From positions 434,001 through 498,000 of the forward strand of contig NC_041781.1 of the NCBI RefSeq assembly GCF_900090045.1: a stretch of 64,000 bases of DNA, read 5' to 3'. The stretch's first letter is position 1; each line of letters starts with the position of its first letter. The translations under genes and the position numbers were made by a program. Positions 28,205 through 41,500 of the stretch are shown here, piece by piece. The notes beneath the pieces were generated by a model. That model searched no databases, was not told where the DNA came from, and saw nothing but the letters and a program-made list of their open reading frames with translations. This DNA is from Plasmodium malariae. Lineage: Eukaryota > Apicomplexa > Aconoidasida > Haemosporida > Plasmodiidae.

Positions 28205-31200
28205 TTAATTTTCCTCGTGATGAAATTTCTCCGTATCTTCATCTTTTCCTTTTCCCTCTTCTTTATTCGGATCCATAGGAGAGTAATCTGCATTTTCAAT
28301 TGAGTTATTAATATCATCAGCGTTAGCAACAGATGGAGGCACTTTTTCTTGATTAGCAAAGTCGATTATATCACTGTTGTTTAAAAAATCAGTATCTTCC
28401 ATTTTATCAAAGTCTTTATTATTATAGTTGGGGTCATTTATATCGTAAAATTCATTTGTTGTCGATACATTTACATTTTCAGAATCTTTCTGTATTTGTT
28501 TTTCATTTTCTTGGCTTCCGTACACTTTATTTTTATTTTGTGTAGTACCAAATGACTTTATCATGTCAAAATTTTGAACGTCCTTTTCCAGATCCTCATT
28601 AAACTGATTAAGAAAAATGTCCTCGACCTTTTCATGTCCTATTTCCTTTATTTCTTCCATAATATTTAGATCAATTAATTTTTTTAAGGTATTATAATTT
28701 TTTGTACTTCCAATTGTTTTAATTTTATCAAATATGGATTCGCATTTCACTGCTTGTTCATAATCTGGGAAATATTCAGGATTTTCATCAGGTGTTAATA
28801 GTAAAATGGGAGAATTAGGGTACATTTTATTTAAATAATTTTTCCATTTTAACAAAATCATTGGTAGTAAAGAAGGTTTATATACTCTTGCGAAAAAAGA
28901 AGCATATGCAAAATTATTATTAGTTAATAAAATGTCCACACATTTATTTATTTTATGTAATAAAAAGTAACATATAAAAGCAATATTATATTTCTGATTA
29001 TTCAAACACATGTTACCTAATTCTTCTATACCTATTTTATCTCCTAATGTGGATAAAATTATTAATAAAGATGAAAATTCACTCGTTTTTTTATAACAAT
29101 ATATAGCCATAGGTATATCATTATATACTAATGCAGTATCACCTAAACCTTGGTATTTATTATGTATAAAAGAATTATTTTCTTTTTTTTCTAATTCTTT
29201 TATTATATCTACACATAATTGTAAATTACCTATAGATAAAGATAGTTCGAATTTTTTTTCTAAATCTGTACACATATTTAATGCTTTATCTTTATAACCC
29301 ATTTTTTCTAAAAATAGACTTAATTTATTATATAAAGATTCAGGGATTTTATTTACTAAATTATCAGATGAAACAAAATCTTTGTTCATAATAGATTTTT
29401 GATATTGTAAGTACGTAATTGGTAATAAGAAGCTATAAAAATTGTAGTTTTTGTCATGTAGAAAAATCCGGTCGTATTCATATACATATCCACATATGTA
29501 CAGATATTTATCAATATATGCATATATGTCAATAAATTTCTTTGTATAAATATATAGTCTTAGATTCGTAGAAACGTATAAAAAGCTATCGTATATCCAT
29601 ATGCCGCTCTCAATCGATTCGTTAATTTCGCTCTCAAGTTCAAAATTGTTTTCTTCGTCTATTCCTACATTTTTTGTGCTTTCTCCATTAATGCCAGGAA
29701 CAGAACCAGCACCCGTAGCAGATGCTTTATTGTAGCTGCCGTTGCTACCCATCATACTGCCACTCACCATGTTACTATTCTTCATATCACTGTTTCTGAT
29801 ATCCCTTAGTATGTTCCCTTCTGCATTCAAATAACTCAATATATATATAGTGTCTTCAGTAGATAAAGCAACATAAGTCCCTGACTCATTCCAGTATACA
29901 TTTTTCACATTAACATCAATTTTTCTTACCATACTGTAATCAGTCCAATCATAGAAACAAATAAAATTAGAAGATTTAACTCCTAATAAATATCCACCAA
30001 ATAACTGTGTAATTGTAAAAGATACTTGAAAAGAATGGGTTGAAGTAAAATCTTTATATATGTTTATTTTATTACCCTCATCTTTAATTGCATAATCACC
30101 ATTAAAAGCCCAAACAAAGAAATCACTTTTTCCATAAGCTTTATTTCTTAATACTTGAGAAGTATAAATATTAAATTCATGATGACCACTTACACATATA
30201 AATCTTCCACTTGGATGAAAAGACACATTGGTAGGATAAAAATCACAATTTCCTAATTCTTTTTTATTAACTTTATATAAATCTCCATCATTATATTCAT
30301 CAAGACTTACATTTTGTAAATTTATAATATATATATCTGTATTCTTTATATAAAGTATTTTGTTTTTAAACATTGTACATATGGGTTTATCGGATCCTAT
30401 CTGTATTACTACTAACCCTTCATCATAACCTATACATAAATCATTTTTTGTTTTTTTTGCACTTAATGACCAACACCTATCCATATTATAATTTAATGTA
30501 CTTTCTAATTTAAACATAGAACTATTCCATATTTTAACATTACAATCTTCTGATGATGAAATTATAATAGGTAAATTACTATAATATATCAAACAAGATA
30601 CATTCTGTGTATGACCAGTTAATACTTGAATACATTGTTTGGTATGATAATCCCATATACGTATTGTTTTGTCATCACTTCCACTTATTATATAGGATGT
30701 TTCTCCACTACTAGAATAATCAATACAATTTACACCTTTTGTATGACCTGTTAAGGTAAAATGTGGTTTCGTAACAACTGGAGTATTATTTTGCACACCC
30801 CATATCTTAATAGTTTTATCTAAAGAAGCTGATGCAAATATATATGTATCCTTAGGATTAAATTTACACATCATCACATAATGAATGTGATTCTCAAAAG
30901 AACATAATTTTTCAAAATTATTTTCATAGTCATATAATTTTATTGTCATATCATCTGCACTTGTTAATATGTAAGGTAACGTTTGATGTACTTCGATATA
31001 TCTTATATAATCCGTATGATCTTCAAAAGATTTTACTTTTTCAAAAGTGTTATAATTATAAACTCTTAATGTCATGTCATCACCTGCACATATTATCCAC
31101 TGTTTTTTCTCAATAAATTTTGCACATCTTAAAGGAAACGCAGTTACTTCCACATTTTTAATTGTATTCTGATTAGCGTAATCAAATATTACTAATTTCC

Positions 31201-31309
31201 CATTATACAATGCAGCAAGAATCCAGGTTTCCGTTTCATGAATATCAACGCATTTTACTTTACCAATACGCGAGTTTAGTTTTTTTTTTATATCTAAGTT
31301 TAGAGGCAT
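28205..31309 (-). CDS. COPB2: Coatomer subunit beta' (beta'-COP)
   Basis: A 1034-residue single-exon protein, near the usual length of eukaryotic beta'-COP plus an acidic tail. The N-terminus is a seven-bladed WD40 propeller (about residues 1-300) with diagnostic beta'-COP phrases: SRIGKVKCVDIHETETWIL, CAGDDMTLRVYNYNT, HPKD-type FNPKDTYIFASASLDKTIK and HTKGVNCIDY. A second propeller follows (about 310-620) with a low-complexity insert near 505-545, where Asn/Ser/Gly-rich sequence loops out. An alpha-solenoid (about 640-930) comes next with blocks such as GDTALVYNDIPMAIYCY. The C-terminal 80 residues are highly acidic. In the family this subunit forms the COPI outer cage with alpha- and epsilon-COP and reads KKxx sorting signals for Golgi-to-ER traffic. 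Its 3' end faces the PNUTS-like gene. Confidence 0.97.
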   Translation of the reverse strand: MPLNLDIKKKLNSRIGKVKCVDIHETETWILAALYNGKLVIFDYANQNTIKNVEVTAFPLRCAKFIEKKQWIICAGDDMTLRVYNYNTFEKVKSFEDHTDYIRYIEVHQTLPYILTSADDMTIKLYDYENNFEKLCSFENHIHYVMMCKFNPKDTYIFASASLDKTIKIWGVQNNTPVVTKPHFTLTGHTKGVNCIDYSSSGETSYIISGSDDKTIRIWDYHTKQCIQVLTGHTQNVSCLIYYSNLPIIISSSEDCNVKIWNSSMFKLESTLNYNMDRCWSLSAKKTKNDLCIGYDEGLVVIQIGSDKPICTMFKNKILYIKNTDIYIINLQNVSLDEYNDGDLYKVNKKELGNCDFYPTNVSFHPSGRFICVSGHHEFNIYTSQVLRNKAYGKSDFFVWAFNGDYAIKDEGNKINIYKDFTSTHSFQVSFTITQLFGGYLLGVKSSNFICFYDWTDYSMVRKIDVNVKNVYWNESGTYVALSTEDTIYILSYLNAEGNILRDIRNSDMKNSNMVSGSMMGSNGSYNKASATGAGSVPGINGESTKNVGIDEENNFELESEINESIESGIWIYDSFLYVSTNLRLYIYTKKFIDIYAYIDKYLYICGYVYEYDRIFLHDKNYNFYSFLLPITYLQYQKSIMNKDFVSSDNLVNKIPESLYNKLSLFLEKMGYKDKALNMCTDLEKKFELSLSIGNLQLCVDIIKELEKKENNSFIHNKYQGLGDTALVYNDIPMAIYCYKKTSEFSSLLIILSTLGDKIGIEELGNMCLNNQKYNIAFICYFLLHKINKCVDILLTNNNFAYASFFARVYKPSLLPMILLKWKNYLNKMYPNSPILLLTPDENPEYFPDYEQAVKCESIFDKIKTIGSTKNYNTLKKLIDLNIMEEIKEIGHEKVEDIFLNQFNEDLEKDVQNFDMIKSFGTTQNKNKVYGSQENEKQIQKDSENVNVSTTNEFYDINDPNYNNKDFDKMEDTDFLNNSDIIDFANQEKVPPSVANADDINNSIENADYSPMDPNKEEGKGKDEDTEKFHHEEN

Positions 31310-31314
31310 ATTTT

Positions 31315-31470
31315 GTATGCACGCATATATATATTATACCCGAATAACACATATATAAATTATACCCGAATAACACATATATAAATTATACCCGAATAAC
31401 ACATATATAAATTATACACGCATAACACATATATATATTATGCACGAATAAAACATATATAAATCATGCA
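31315..31470. repeat. 26-bp tandem repeat just upstream of beta'-COP
   Basis: Five to six copies of a 26-base unit (ACACATATATAAATTATACCCGAATA, with variants in the CCCG part) start a few bases upstream of the beta'-COP start codon. They therefore lie in its 5' UTR or core promoter. The last copies are degenerate. Confidence 0.85.
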
Positions 31471-31754
31471 CATTTAACACATACACATATATATTTATAT
31501 ATTGTCGTAAAAAATATGCCAAACAAGTGATATACACCAAATACGGTAAATGGATGAAATGAAAAAAAATATGCTGAAGGAGTTGGAAGAATTAAATTAA
31601 ATTATTCGCAATTCACGAAATGTCGAAATATTAAGTTTTTTTTAAAAACCACGTATAATATGGTATACACATTCGCATGATTCGTACGTTTATGTATATC
31701 TTCTGTATTGCAGTAAAGTAATCACACTGATAAAGACAATTCTTCAGAAAAACA

Positions 31755-31890
31755 AAAAAAATAAAGGCAAAATAAAGCAAAATAGGGCAAAATAAAGCAA
31801 AATAGGGCAAAATAAAGCAAAATAGGGCAAAATAAGGCAAAATAGGGCAAAATAAAGTAAAATAGGGCAAAATAAAGTAAAATAAAATAA
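31755..31890. repeat. 10/20-bp AAAATAAAGC / AAAATAGGGC repeat
   Basis: About thirteen 10-base half-units alternate between AAAATAAAGC and AAAATAGGGC, so the higher-order period is 20 bases. The minus strand reads as a periodic Pro-Ile-Leu-Tyr-Phe-Ala-rich ORF, which is an artefact of the repeat. Confidence 0.9.
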
Positions 31891-32540
31891 AAAAATTCTT
31901 TTCAAGTTAACAGTATTTTTCTTCTGCTTATAATAAAACCCATTTTCTCTTTTTATAATTATTTGCACTTGAAAAAAAAAAAAAAAAAAAGAACATATAT
32001 ATATAGCCTAAAATGAAATAAATTAAAATTGCACAATAATATTGGGGAAATGGTAGCTACAATAACAATAATAGCAATGGTCATGAGATGAAAATTAGAA
32101 AATGGCAAAAAAACTAAGGTTACTTTTTACATTCCTTTTTATCAATTGAAAAGTATTCCATCAAAAAATATAAACGAAACTAAAATTTGTGCTTTACAAA
32201 TGTACAAATTATGAGTGCAAAAGAAAAAAAAAGGAAATAAAAGAGAAATAAAAATAGGAATAAATCCATATATCGATAAAAAGAACCTTGACAAGCATTA
32301 TATATATATATATATATATATGCTTGTTATGCATAACAGTTTTACTAAATACGTTTAACGCAAGCATGCATGGTATGGGAGTATTCATTTATTTTATACA
32401 CATGTAAATTAGCAATATTAACTTTTATGCATGAATTAAAAAAAATTAAAATTTTGAAGTTCAAAAAATGAAACAAAAAAAGTGACACAAAATATTGTAA
32501 TATAGTACGACGAAAATAGTTATTTATTAAACCATTGTAC

Positions 32541-32588
<48 letters not shown>

Positions 32589-33059
32589 GAAATAGCCAAT
32601 TATCAGAACATTGCACATTTTACGAAATATTCCTCTACACCTTTCTTATCAAATGAAGAATTAATATTGAAGTTTTTTTTTTTTTTTTAATTTGATTTTA
32701 TCTTAGTTTTTATCATTATTATTTTAAATATATTTAATTATTTATATTATTTATATATTCCTATATGTATTGTTCTCAGCAACATCTTACATTATCATAT
32801 TTAAGAGGAGTGTACAAATCCTGAAAACATATATTTATTTAAATCGTATTAATACTTATATATATGCGCGCTAATGGTATTTTTCACTACCTCTATATAA
32901 TTTAATCCGTAATAGGATAAGAATTATTCTTGTTATTTTTTTCATATTTTGTTTAATAATTTTACAGTTTATTTTATATCATATCATTTATCTTCCGTAT
33001 ATATAAACCCCGCATTTTCATAACGCATACTTTAAAAAGGAAAATAAAACCAAGTGTCA

Positions 33060-33170
33060 CCAAACATGACATTAAAATACGATGACGTTAAAATGTGATG
33101 ACATTAAAATATAATGGCGTTAAAATGTGATGACATTAAAATATAATAGCGTTAAAACATAATACCATCA
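33060..33170. repeat. 16-bp repeat GTTAAAATGTGATGAC-type
   Basis: About seven degenerate 16-base half-units of the form (G/A)TTAAAAT(G/A)T(G/A)AT(G/A)(A/G)C, with an overall 32-base alternation, lie in the upstream flank shared by beta'-COP and the EEP gene. Confidence 0.8.
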
Positions 33171-35579
33171 AAATTTAAGTGTTTTTTAAAACTCATAGAA
33201 TAATAACAAAATTGTTAATATAATTCTTGTAGAGTTTTTTGTGTGTATACCTAGTACAACTAATTTTAAATGTTATGAAGAATCTTAATTCAAAATTTAT
33301 GGAAATATTTTAAAGAGATTAATTTCTACGCCCACATTCTTAAGGTTGAAGCTGCATTTATACGTTTGAATACACATATATATATATATATATATATTTA
33401 TATATGTATGTATATATATAAACATTTTCGACTTTATTGAAGAACAAAGAAATAACCCTGATTTAAGGTTATATTGACAACTGCTTAAAGGAACGAAACA
33501 TTCTGAATTGACTTTATATCAATACAAGTTAATTTTACTTTAAAACAACTTATATGAACAGACGTAATTCATCATTCGAAAAAAAGGAAAAAAATAAAAA
33601 AAATTAAAGGTATTTATTATATTTTTATTAACCTTCTTATCAATAAAAAATAGGTTATTAAAAGTTTAGAATTTAAGGTCATGTTAAATATCGTTTTATT
33701 TGATTTTTTTTTCTTTTTCATAATGGTATAAATAAAATATGAATTATGGAATTAAATCGTTTTTTAAAGAGTATGGTAGAATATATATTTCCCTATTTCT
33801 ATTTTGTGCAATTTTAGATTTATATACAACACGAACATAGAAAAAGGGGTGCATAAATTAGACTATATATTCATATATATATACACACGTACACATTTAC
33901 ACATCAATAACTATGTATACCTACATACTCACAAGCGTGTGTATATTTACTTATACAACTACATGATAACAATTTAACAACTACTATTTTGGTTAAATAC
34001 TGTTGCTGCATTTTTTTCACATTTTTCCTACCATCTCCTTTATTTCAAATATCTGATGTTTTAGCTATTAAATCTAATAACTATTTTTACAACTTTTTCA
34101 TTAACCAAGGCTTAATACTATTCAAATAATAAAAAAAGGTAATTCATATTTAAAAAAAAAAAAAAAAAAATTGGTTTACAATTTTCTTTTTTTGCGAATA
34201 GTAATAATAATATAATGTTACTATATTAACATTTTCCCTTTTTTAATTAAAATTACACATAAAAAAAAAAAAAAATACACTTTTTATTTTATGGGTCCGG
34301 GCTTATGCGTTGCACATTATGTATACGATTTGTTGAACCTTTTCTAAAAAATTCTGTTCCATTTGACAGGAATGAAAAAAGATAATTTTAAATATGATTA
34401 TTAAATATATGACTGTATTTACCTAATATTCAATAAAACTAATTGTAGTAAGAACGAAAAATTCGTTCCATTGATCAATATACATTCCTATGAAATTTTT
34501 TTAAATTCGGTAAAAAAAAAAAAAAAAAATATACATATATATATATATATAATATCAAATTGGGAAAAACGTTTATGATAATAACAAAAAATATGATTAC
34601 AATTACAATAATAAAACATAAAATTAATATATATTTTGTGCATATGTACATATATTTCAACACATAAGTATAGGTATAAGAACAAATAAAAAAAATATAA
34701 GAAAAAAATATAAAAAAATAACATTTTTTTTGTATTCATTTAATATTCTTTTTCCTAATTCCTTTTTTAATCGTCACAATTTAAACTCAAAGTATTTGCA
34801 AATTACAATTTTTGCTTTTTTCCATTTTTTATTTTTATGTTTAGTACTATAGATAATACACAAAGATCTGAAAAACACCAGAAAAAAGAGAGAAAAATGA
34901 ATACTTTCGCATATATTGTACTTACATGTACATAATGAAAAAAAAAAAAAAATAAATAAATTGAAATAAAATAAAATGAATGTATAATATCACAGCTTTG
35001 TTTTTATTTTGTTTTTTCTTGATTTATGTTTTGTTTTATTTTTTTTTCGTTTTAGTAAAAAGAATGTACAGTATCCAATAAGCAGTGAGCTAATTAACAC
35101 ACTCTAATGTTCCTTTTTTTTTTTTTTTTTTTTTTTTCAGTAGTGAGTTTTTTATTATAATTTTTTCATGATAATAGTTATAAAGATTTTTAATGTTCCT
35201 TTTTTCTTATTTTATCATTTTCTTATTTTGTTTTTTCCTAATTTAACCTTTTTTTTTCCCCATATTTTTTGCGTATTCCCCGTATTTTTACTTTATGATT
35301 ATATTTTTTTATCCTTTCCTTTTAATCAGTTTTTTTCATTTTTTCCCCGTGTTTTTGTAATTCTATATCTTTTTATTCCCCAATCCCTTTTTTTGTTACC
35401 TTTTAAATATTACCATTACAATAGAGGAATCGTTTAAGAGATTCGTGAAATTATTGCGTACTATTTGATATATAATCAAAATAACAATTACATATATAAT
35501 GTAATCTCAATATAGCAACAGCTGTGAAAATGATACATGATGATTTAAAAACAAAAAAAAAAAGTTAAGTGAACACATA

Positions 35580-38500
35580 ATGAAAATTGAAGTTAAGGAA
35601 CATTTAATAAATATTATGTTTAATAATAATGCGCATGTTAGTAATCAACAAAAACGATTTAATGGAAATGTTGAAGATATAATAGTAACCTATTCAGGAG
35701 CTTTTATGAATTTCACAAAACAAAGGTGTTATAATAAGTATAATACTAAGGCGATCTCGGCTACGTCTATTAGTGAGCTTTATATTTTTTGCGTTTATCC
35801 GAATATCCATTTAAAAAAGAAGTATTCCTCATATATAGTGGAAAGTAATTATCAAATTGTAATGAGCCAACGACAAGTTTTAATTATTAACTTATTTGTT
35901 ATCTTTTTTTTGTTAGAAATTAGAAAATATATAAAGGAGATTTTATTACATTTCATAAAGAATTTTTTTCTATTTTTTGTAAAGACGTATCTATTAATTT
36001 TTTGTAACTGGAGTAGTTTTTCTGTTTTCTCCCATATTTCTTATATTCACCTTTTGCTTCATAATGACTCATGGGACACATTTAATTTTACGAAATATGT
36101 TTTATTTTTTAATTGTGTACAAAAATTTAATAGCAATGTTGTTTCATTGAAATATAAGAATAATCATATTTTAAAAAGTATAAAGAACAAAGACAACGAG
36201 AAGAAAAATCATATAATTCAATATAAAAATAGTAGCTGTGCGCTAATTATATTTTTACTATCAATAAGAGGACGGAAAGATGAGAAAATTAAAAATGCCC
36301 TTTTTTATTATATAGAAGAGAATAATTATACGAAATTTGACAAAAATAGGATAATCGAAAAAAATAACCATATCAAGATCAAGATGATAATGATAATAAA
36401 AGTAACAATAACAGAAATAATAATAATATATTACGTTAGCTTAGTAGAGAATATTCTTTTTTTATGCATACCTATTATAAAAAATGTGCATCATCTTCTG
36501 TATCATCACAAAAATACAAAATTGTTTAATACTCAAGAATATTTACCAGTAGAAAGGGAAATGCGTATTATAAATAAATGCGGGAAAGCTTTCCTTACAA
36601 ATTTTTCGCAGATATTACATTTTTTTTTGTGTGTAGCTATTCAGCATTATATTCCTCCCGATGGTCATCAATTTGCTCGCCATTTTAAATTAGATAGTAT
36701 CATCCATTTTTTGATTTTGAAAGTTGTATTACATAGTCAGAACCATTTTAAAATTAACGTATCTTATGAACATACATTTATAACTCTACAGTTAATTGCA
36801 TATTTAACAGAAATATGTAAAAAGGATTTCCCCTTTTTTGCTACTAAAGTATTTTGTATGATAAAAAATTTGAAAGAAGGCAGAATGCCCTTTAGTGTAG
36901 AACGCAGAAATAACAAGATAAGTAAAAAGGGGAACAACAATTGCAACCACAGCAACAGTAGCGGCAAAAATAACAACATTGGTAACAATAACATTGGCAA
37001 CAATAACATTGGTAACAATAACATTGGCAACAATAACATTGGTAACAATAACATTGGCAACAATAACATTGGTAACAATAACATTGACAACAATAACATT
37101 GGCAACAATAACATTGGCAACAATAACATTGGCAACAATAACATTGGCAACAATAACAGGAACAATATGAGCATATATATGAACTGCGAGCGGAAGGTGC
37201 GATATGAGGAGATGTTCAATCTTAGTAAAAATCGCCACAGTTATTTCAGAAATCAGTATAGGCAGTCCGGAAAAGTAGGAAAGAGGACATGTATGAACAT
37301 GATCAGAGTGAAAAACGGTAAATTGGCTAAAAAATTTATGTGTGAAATGACCCTCAAAAATTCTTTAGAATATAAGAGCAAAGGTGAAATTAGAAACAGT
37401 GAAGAATATAGTGGAAGGAATGATCATAACAGTAATACCTACAGTAGGGAAGGAAACGAACATAATCATCGTAGGGGAAGTAGAGATAGTGGACAGAATA
37501 GCGAAAAAGGTAGTGGTAGCGAACAGGACAGTAACAGCAAGAAGAGTAACGGTAATGAAAATAATTACAACAACAGTGGAAACAATAATAACAAAAACAG
37601 CAATAGCAGCGGTGGCAATAATAACAACAGTGAAGGTAATGACAATGATAATAGCAATAATAACGATGAAGACAATAAGAATAACAAAGGAGAAGACGAC
37701 TTTGTAGGTGATGATAAGAGTAATGATGAACGCAGCAATAACGATAACGATAATAATGAAGATATTAATGTGGAAGGTAATAATAATAAAGGTGAAATTA
37801 ACGTGAATGGAAACGAAAATAAGGACGCTGAAGGAATTAATAATGTAGATGCTGGTAACAGCACTGCTAACTGTAAAAGCAGTTCACGTAGTAGGAGTAA
37901 TAATAATAATATTACAAGTTGTAATGACAATATATGTAATCAGAGTAATGTGAATATCACGGATGAAGGTAGAACAATAAGCAGCAGTAATAAGATATGT
38001 GATGAAAGTGACAACAGTACTAAAGAACACAAACAAAATGGAGAAGATAAGGAAAAGAAAAATTTAAAAATTACCAAAAGGATGCTAAAAAATCTATCAT
38101 TCATGTCATTTAATACAGGATTATTAGAATATAAAATATGTGGGATTTGTATTTATCAAAACCCTCCATTTATTTCAAGTAGACTTCTTCATATTCCTTT
38201 TGCTTTAAAAAAAACAAATGCAGATATAATAGCTCTACAGGAAGTATATGACGAGAAACATGTAGAATATCTTAAAAGTAATTTAAATTCGAGTTATCCT
38301 TTTTGTGCTAGAGATAATTATTGCAGCGATATATTTATGAACAAATTTATCGGTGCAAATAAGGTTGATGGGAATGAAGAAAATGGGCCCAGAAGCAATA
38401 TTGTAGAAGGTAGCAATAAACAGGGTGGTAAAGGTGACGATAAAAATGACGAAAAAAGTTACAGCAAAAATGATGGCAAAAGTTACAGCAAAAATGATGG

Positions 38501-41500
38501 AAAAAGTTACAGCAAAAATGATCGCAAAAGTGACGTTAAAAGTAGCGACATTGGAGACGACAAATGTAGCAACAGTAGTATCATTAATAATGCTTGTAAA
38601 AGGAATAGTCTAAATTATTGCAAGAATGGGGGTAAAAGGAACAATCCAAATATCAGTAACGCAAACATGAACAGTCGAAGCGGCGTACAAAGAAAAGAGA
38701 AAAATTGCAAAAAAAAGAAATATTTCGCCCTACATCATGGCTTGTTAGTATTTAGTAAATACCCCATTATATATTCTTATTTTCATCAATTTAAACATGT
38801 GACATATTTAGAAAATTTATTCGGAACTAAAGGATTTTTAGAAGTAGTTATTGATGTTCCATTTTTCAGTTACATTACTCTGGTCAATATGCATTTAGCT
38901 AGTGGTGCTGTTGACACAGAATCAAAATATATAGAAAAAGTTAGAGATTTTGAAATTAAACAAATCATGAAAATTGCTAGAAATGCTGAAAAAAGAAATA
39001 CAATACCAATAATTATTGGTGATTTAAATGCTGCTCCTAATTTGTGTCCAAATAATTATTCTTCTTTTATTAAAAGAGGATGGAAAGATGCATGGCTTTA
39101 TGCTAGGAATGTCAAAAAAAAAAAAATAAAACAAGTTTTAGCTAAACCTCTACGTCAATTAAAAAGGAGCAAAACACCCGTTATCTCTCCCAACTTGTAT
39201 AACCAGTTTGATTGTTTACTCCCGGCGGATAACAAACAAATTGGATACGAATTCGTTTATGAGAGCGGTGGAAATGATGTTGACAAGAGGATCTACAGTT
39301 TGAACAAAAGTGATGATAGTGCCAGCAAATATGGAAACAAAATTGGTAACAAAAATGGTAGTAAAATTGGAAACAAAACAGATGGTTATGGTACTAATGA
39401 GGGGTGTATTTATCTCGATAGTGGATCTAGCGATCATGATAATAGCAACATTGACTGCTGTCAATGTGCATTAAAAAGTATCTATCTCGAAAACTCAAGG
39501 GAGAAAAAAGAAAATAGAAAAAATAACAAGTCCATTAATAATAAATCTACTGCTATTTTCCTCGGTAAAAAGAGAAGTAATAACAACAGTGAAGAAAATT
39601 ACAACAGTGAGAAAATTGTAAAGAGTGGGGAAAATTACAACTCAACTTTTTACGCCAATTCGGCTAAACTTTTGTGCAATAATTGCAAAAATCCCCATTT
39701 CCTGAACTTATGTAATGACGATAGCAAGCAGCTTAGGAAGAGCGTAAAAAAATGCGAGCTACATGAAAACAACATAGTTTCACCAATAACATATTTAGAA
39801 ACAAATAACTTTAAGCCATGTGCAATGAAATTTGAAAGTTCTTCTGTTAATAATGATAATAGTATGAATAGTAATAATAATAATGTGAATAATACAATAA
39901 AAACGGGAACATACATGCACTTTAAAAAGCTTAAAAACGGCTTCTGCGTAGTATGCCATTACAAAAATAAAGAAAAATCCAATGAAAATAGTAATACGTG
40001 TTTTCTAGGTACTAGTTTATGTATTTGTAATAACAGTAGAGCAATAAAAACTATAGTTAAAATCAAAAAAAAGAAAAGAAAATACTTTAATCATATAAAT
40101 GTCAAAAAAAAAAAAAGATATAAACAAGTTAGAAGTACATACAGAAAAAATAGTAAAACGGATAATGTGGACATAAAGTTGAATAACATTAACAATAACG
40201 AAAATTATTTTTATTTTAATGAGATTAGTTGTAGTAAGAGCAACCCTATTAAAAATTTCGTTTCTCATTTTTCTAAAAATAACGATTTTCCTAATTACGA
40301 CATTAAAAGTGGTAAAAGAAATTTGCATGCAACTAGTACATTTTGTGTAGCAAAGTTAGATGAAGAGAAAGAAGGATGTTTTCCTAGTAGTGATATAAAA
40401 TATAAAGGATACGATAGTGAGGATATAAAGAACATATCTACGGATGTTATTAACACATGCACATGTATAAGTAGTAGCTATACTGATATAAGCAAAAATT
40501 GCTTAGATATCAGAAACAGCAACAACTACACAAGTGTAGACTATATAAAAAAGGGTAAGGATATTTGTATGCGCAGTATACCAAATATTAAGAATGAAAC
40601 AAGACCATCCAATATTTGTGGGAACATCCACCAAAAAAATGATAGCATCAGGACACAGAAGAACATACAAAGGTGTTCTACTTGTGATATTATTAAATGG
40701 GATACTAAACTTAATAATAATATTGTTTATAATAAAATCAGCTTGTTCAAAAATAATGAAAAAAGAAATACTTCAAATGAAGTTATGACAAAGTACTACG
40801 AACAGTCAGATTATTGTGCAGGTAAAAAGGAAGAATATTATAACAATTTCAAAAACTGCACCAACAATAACAGTGATTATAATTTATACTCAAGTGATAT
40901 TTCGAGCGACAGCAATCGTTCGTACACGGATCTGTACGATGATGAGGAGGAAGAAGTGGAAGAAGAGGAAGAAACGGAAGAAGGAGAAGAAGTGGAAGAA
41001 GGGGAAGAAGATATGAACGATTTAAGTGACACCAATTGGAATAGCTCAAGGTGTTTTATCAGCAAAGTAGATTATACGAACAATAAGAAAGGACTAGTAA
41101 GTGAGGTGGAAAAAGGGTATACATATTCAGATGCTACGAACAGAGTAATAAGAAAGAATAAAGAAAACGATATATTAAATGGTGAAGTGTTTGTTAAAAA
41201 TGAACATAATGGAAATATGAGAAGGGACTTAACAGATGATGTACCCATTACTGAAAAAAGTGGAGTATTAGGGAACCACGAAATAAAGAACGAAGATCAT
41301 TACAAATGCCATTACAAAGAGTGTTATAAAGGACGCTTCAGAGATATTACCAATTCACTCTGTTGTGACTCATATAAGGAAGGTAATACTACCCTCACGC
41401 ATATATATAATGAAAACCCTCAAAATGGTATATACTCTGAAAAGATCAAAAAAATAGAGAAAAATAATTCTAGATTGAATAAAAGCTCTTCACATGATGA

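Larger units (their letters stand above)
31310..35579. other. Divergent intergenic region between beta'-COP and the EEP gene
   Basis: A 4.3-kb flank containing tandem repeats at 31315-31470, 31755-31890 and 33060-33170, (TA)n runs near 32305, 32550 and 33380, and many poly-A/T tracts (near 31975, 34160, 34265, 34520 and 35120). A short GC-elevated patch (GGGTCCGGGC) occurs near 34294. No gene or defined promoter element is supported. Confidence 0.5.

Noticed and set aside
34270..34330. Small GC-elevated patch GGGTCCGGGC
   Set aside because: Too short, and without a paired arm or open frame to support an RNA or gene call.
36764..37238. Minus-strand Leu-Pro-Met and Val-Ile repeat ORFs
   Set aside because: They are antisense artefacts of the NNNIG repeat in the EEP gene.
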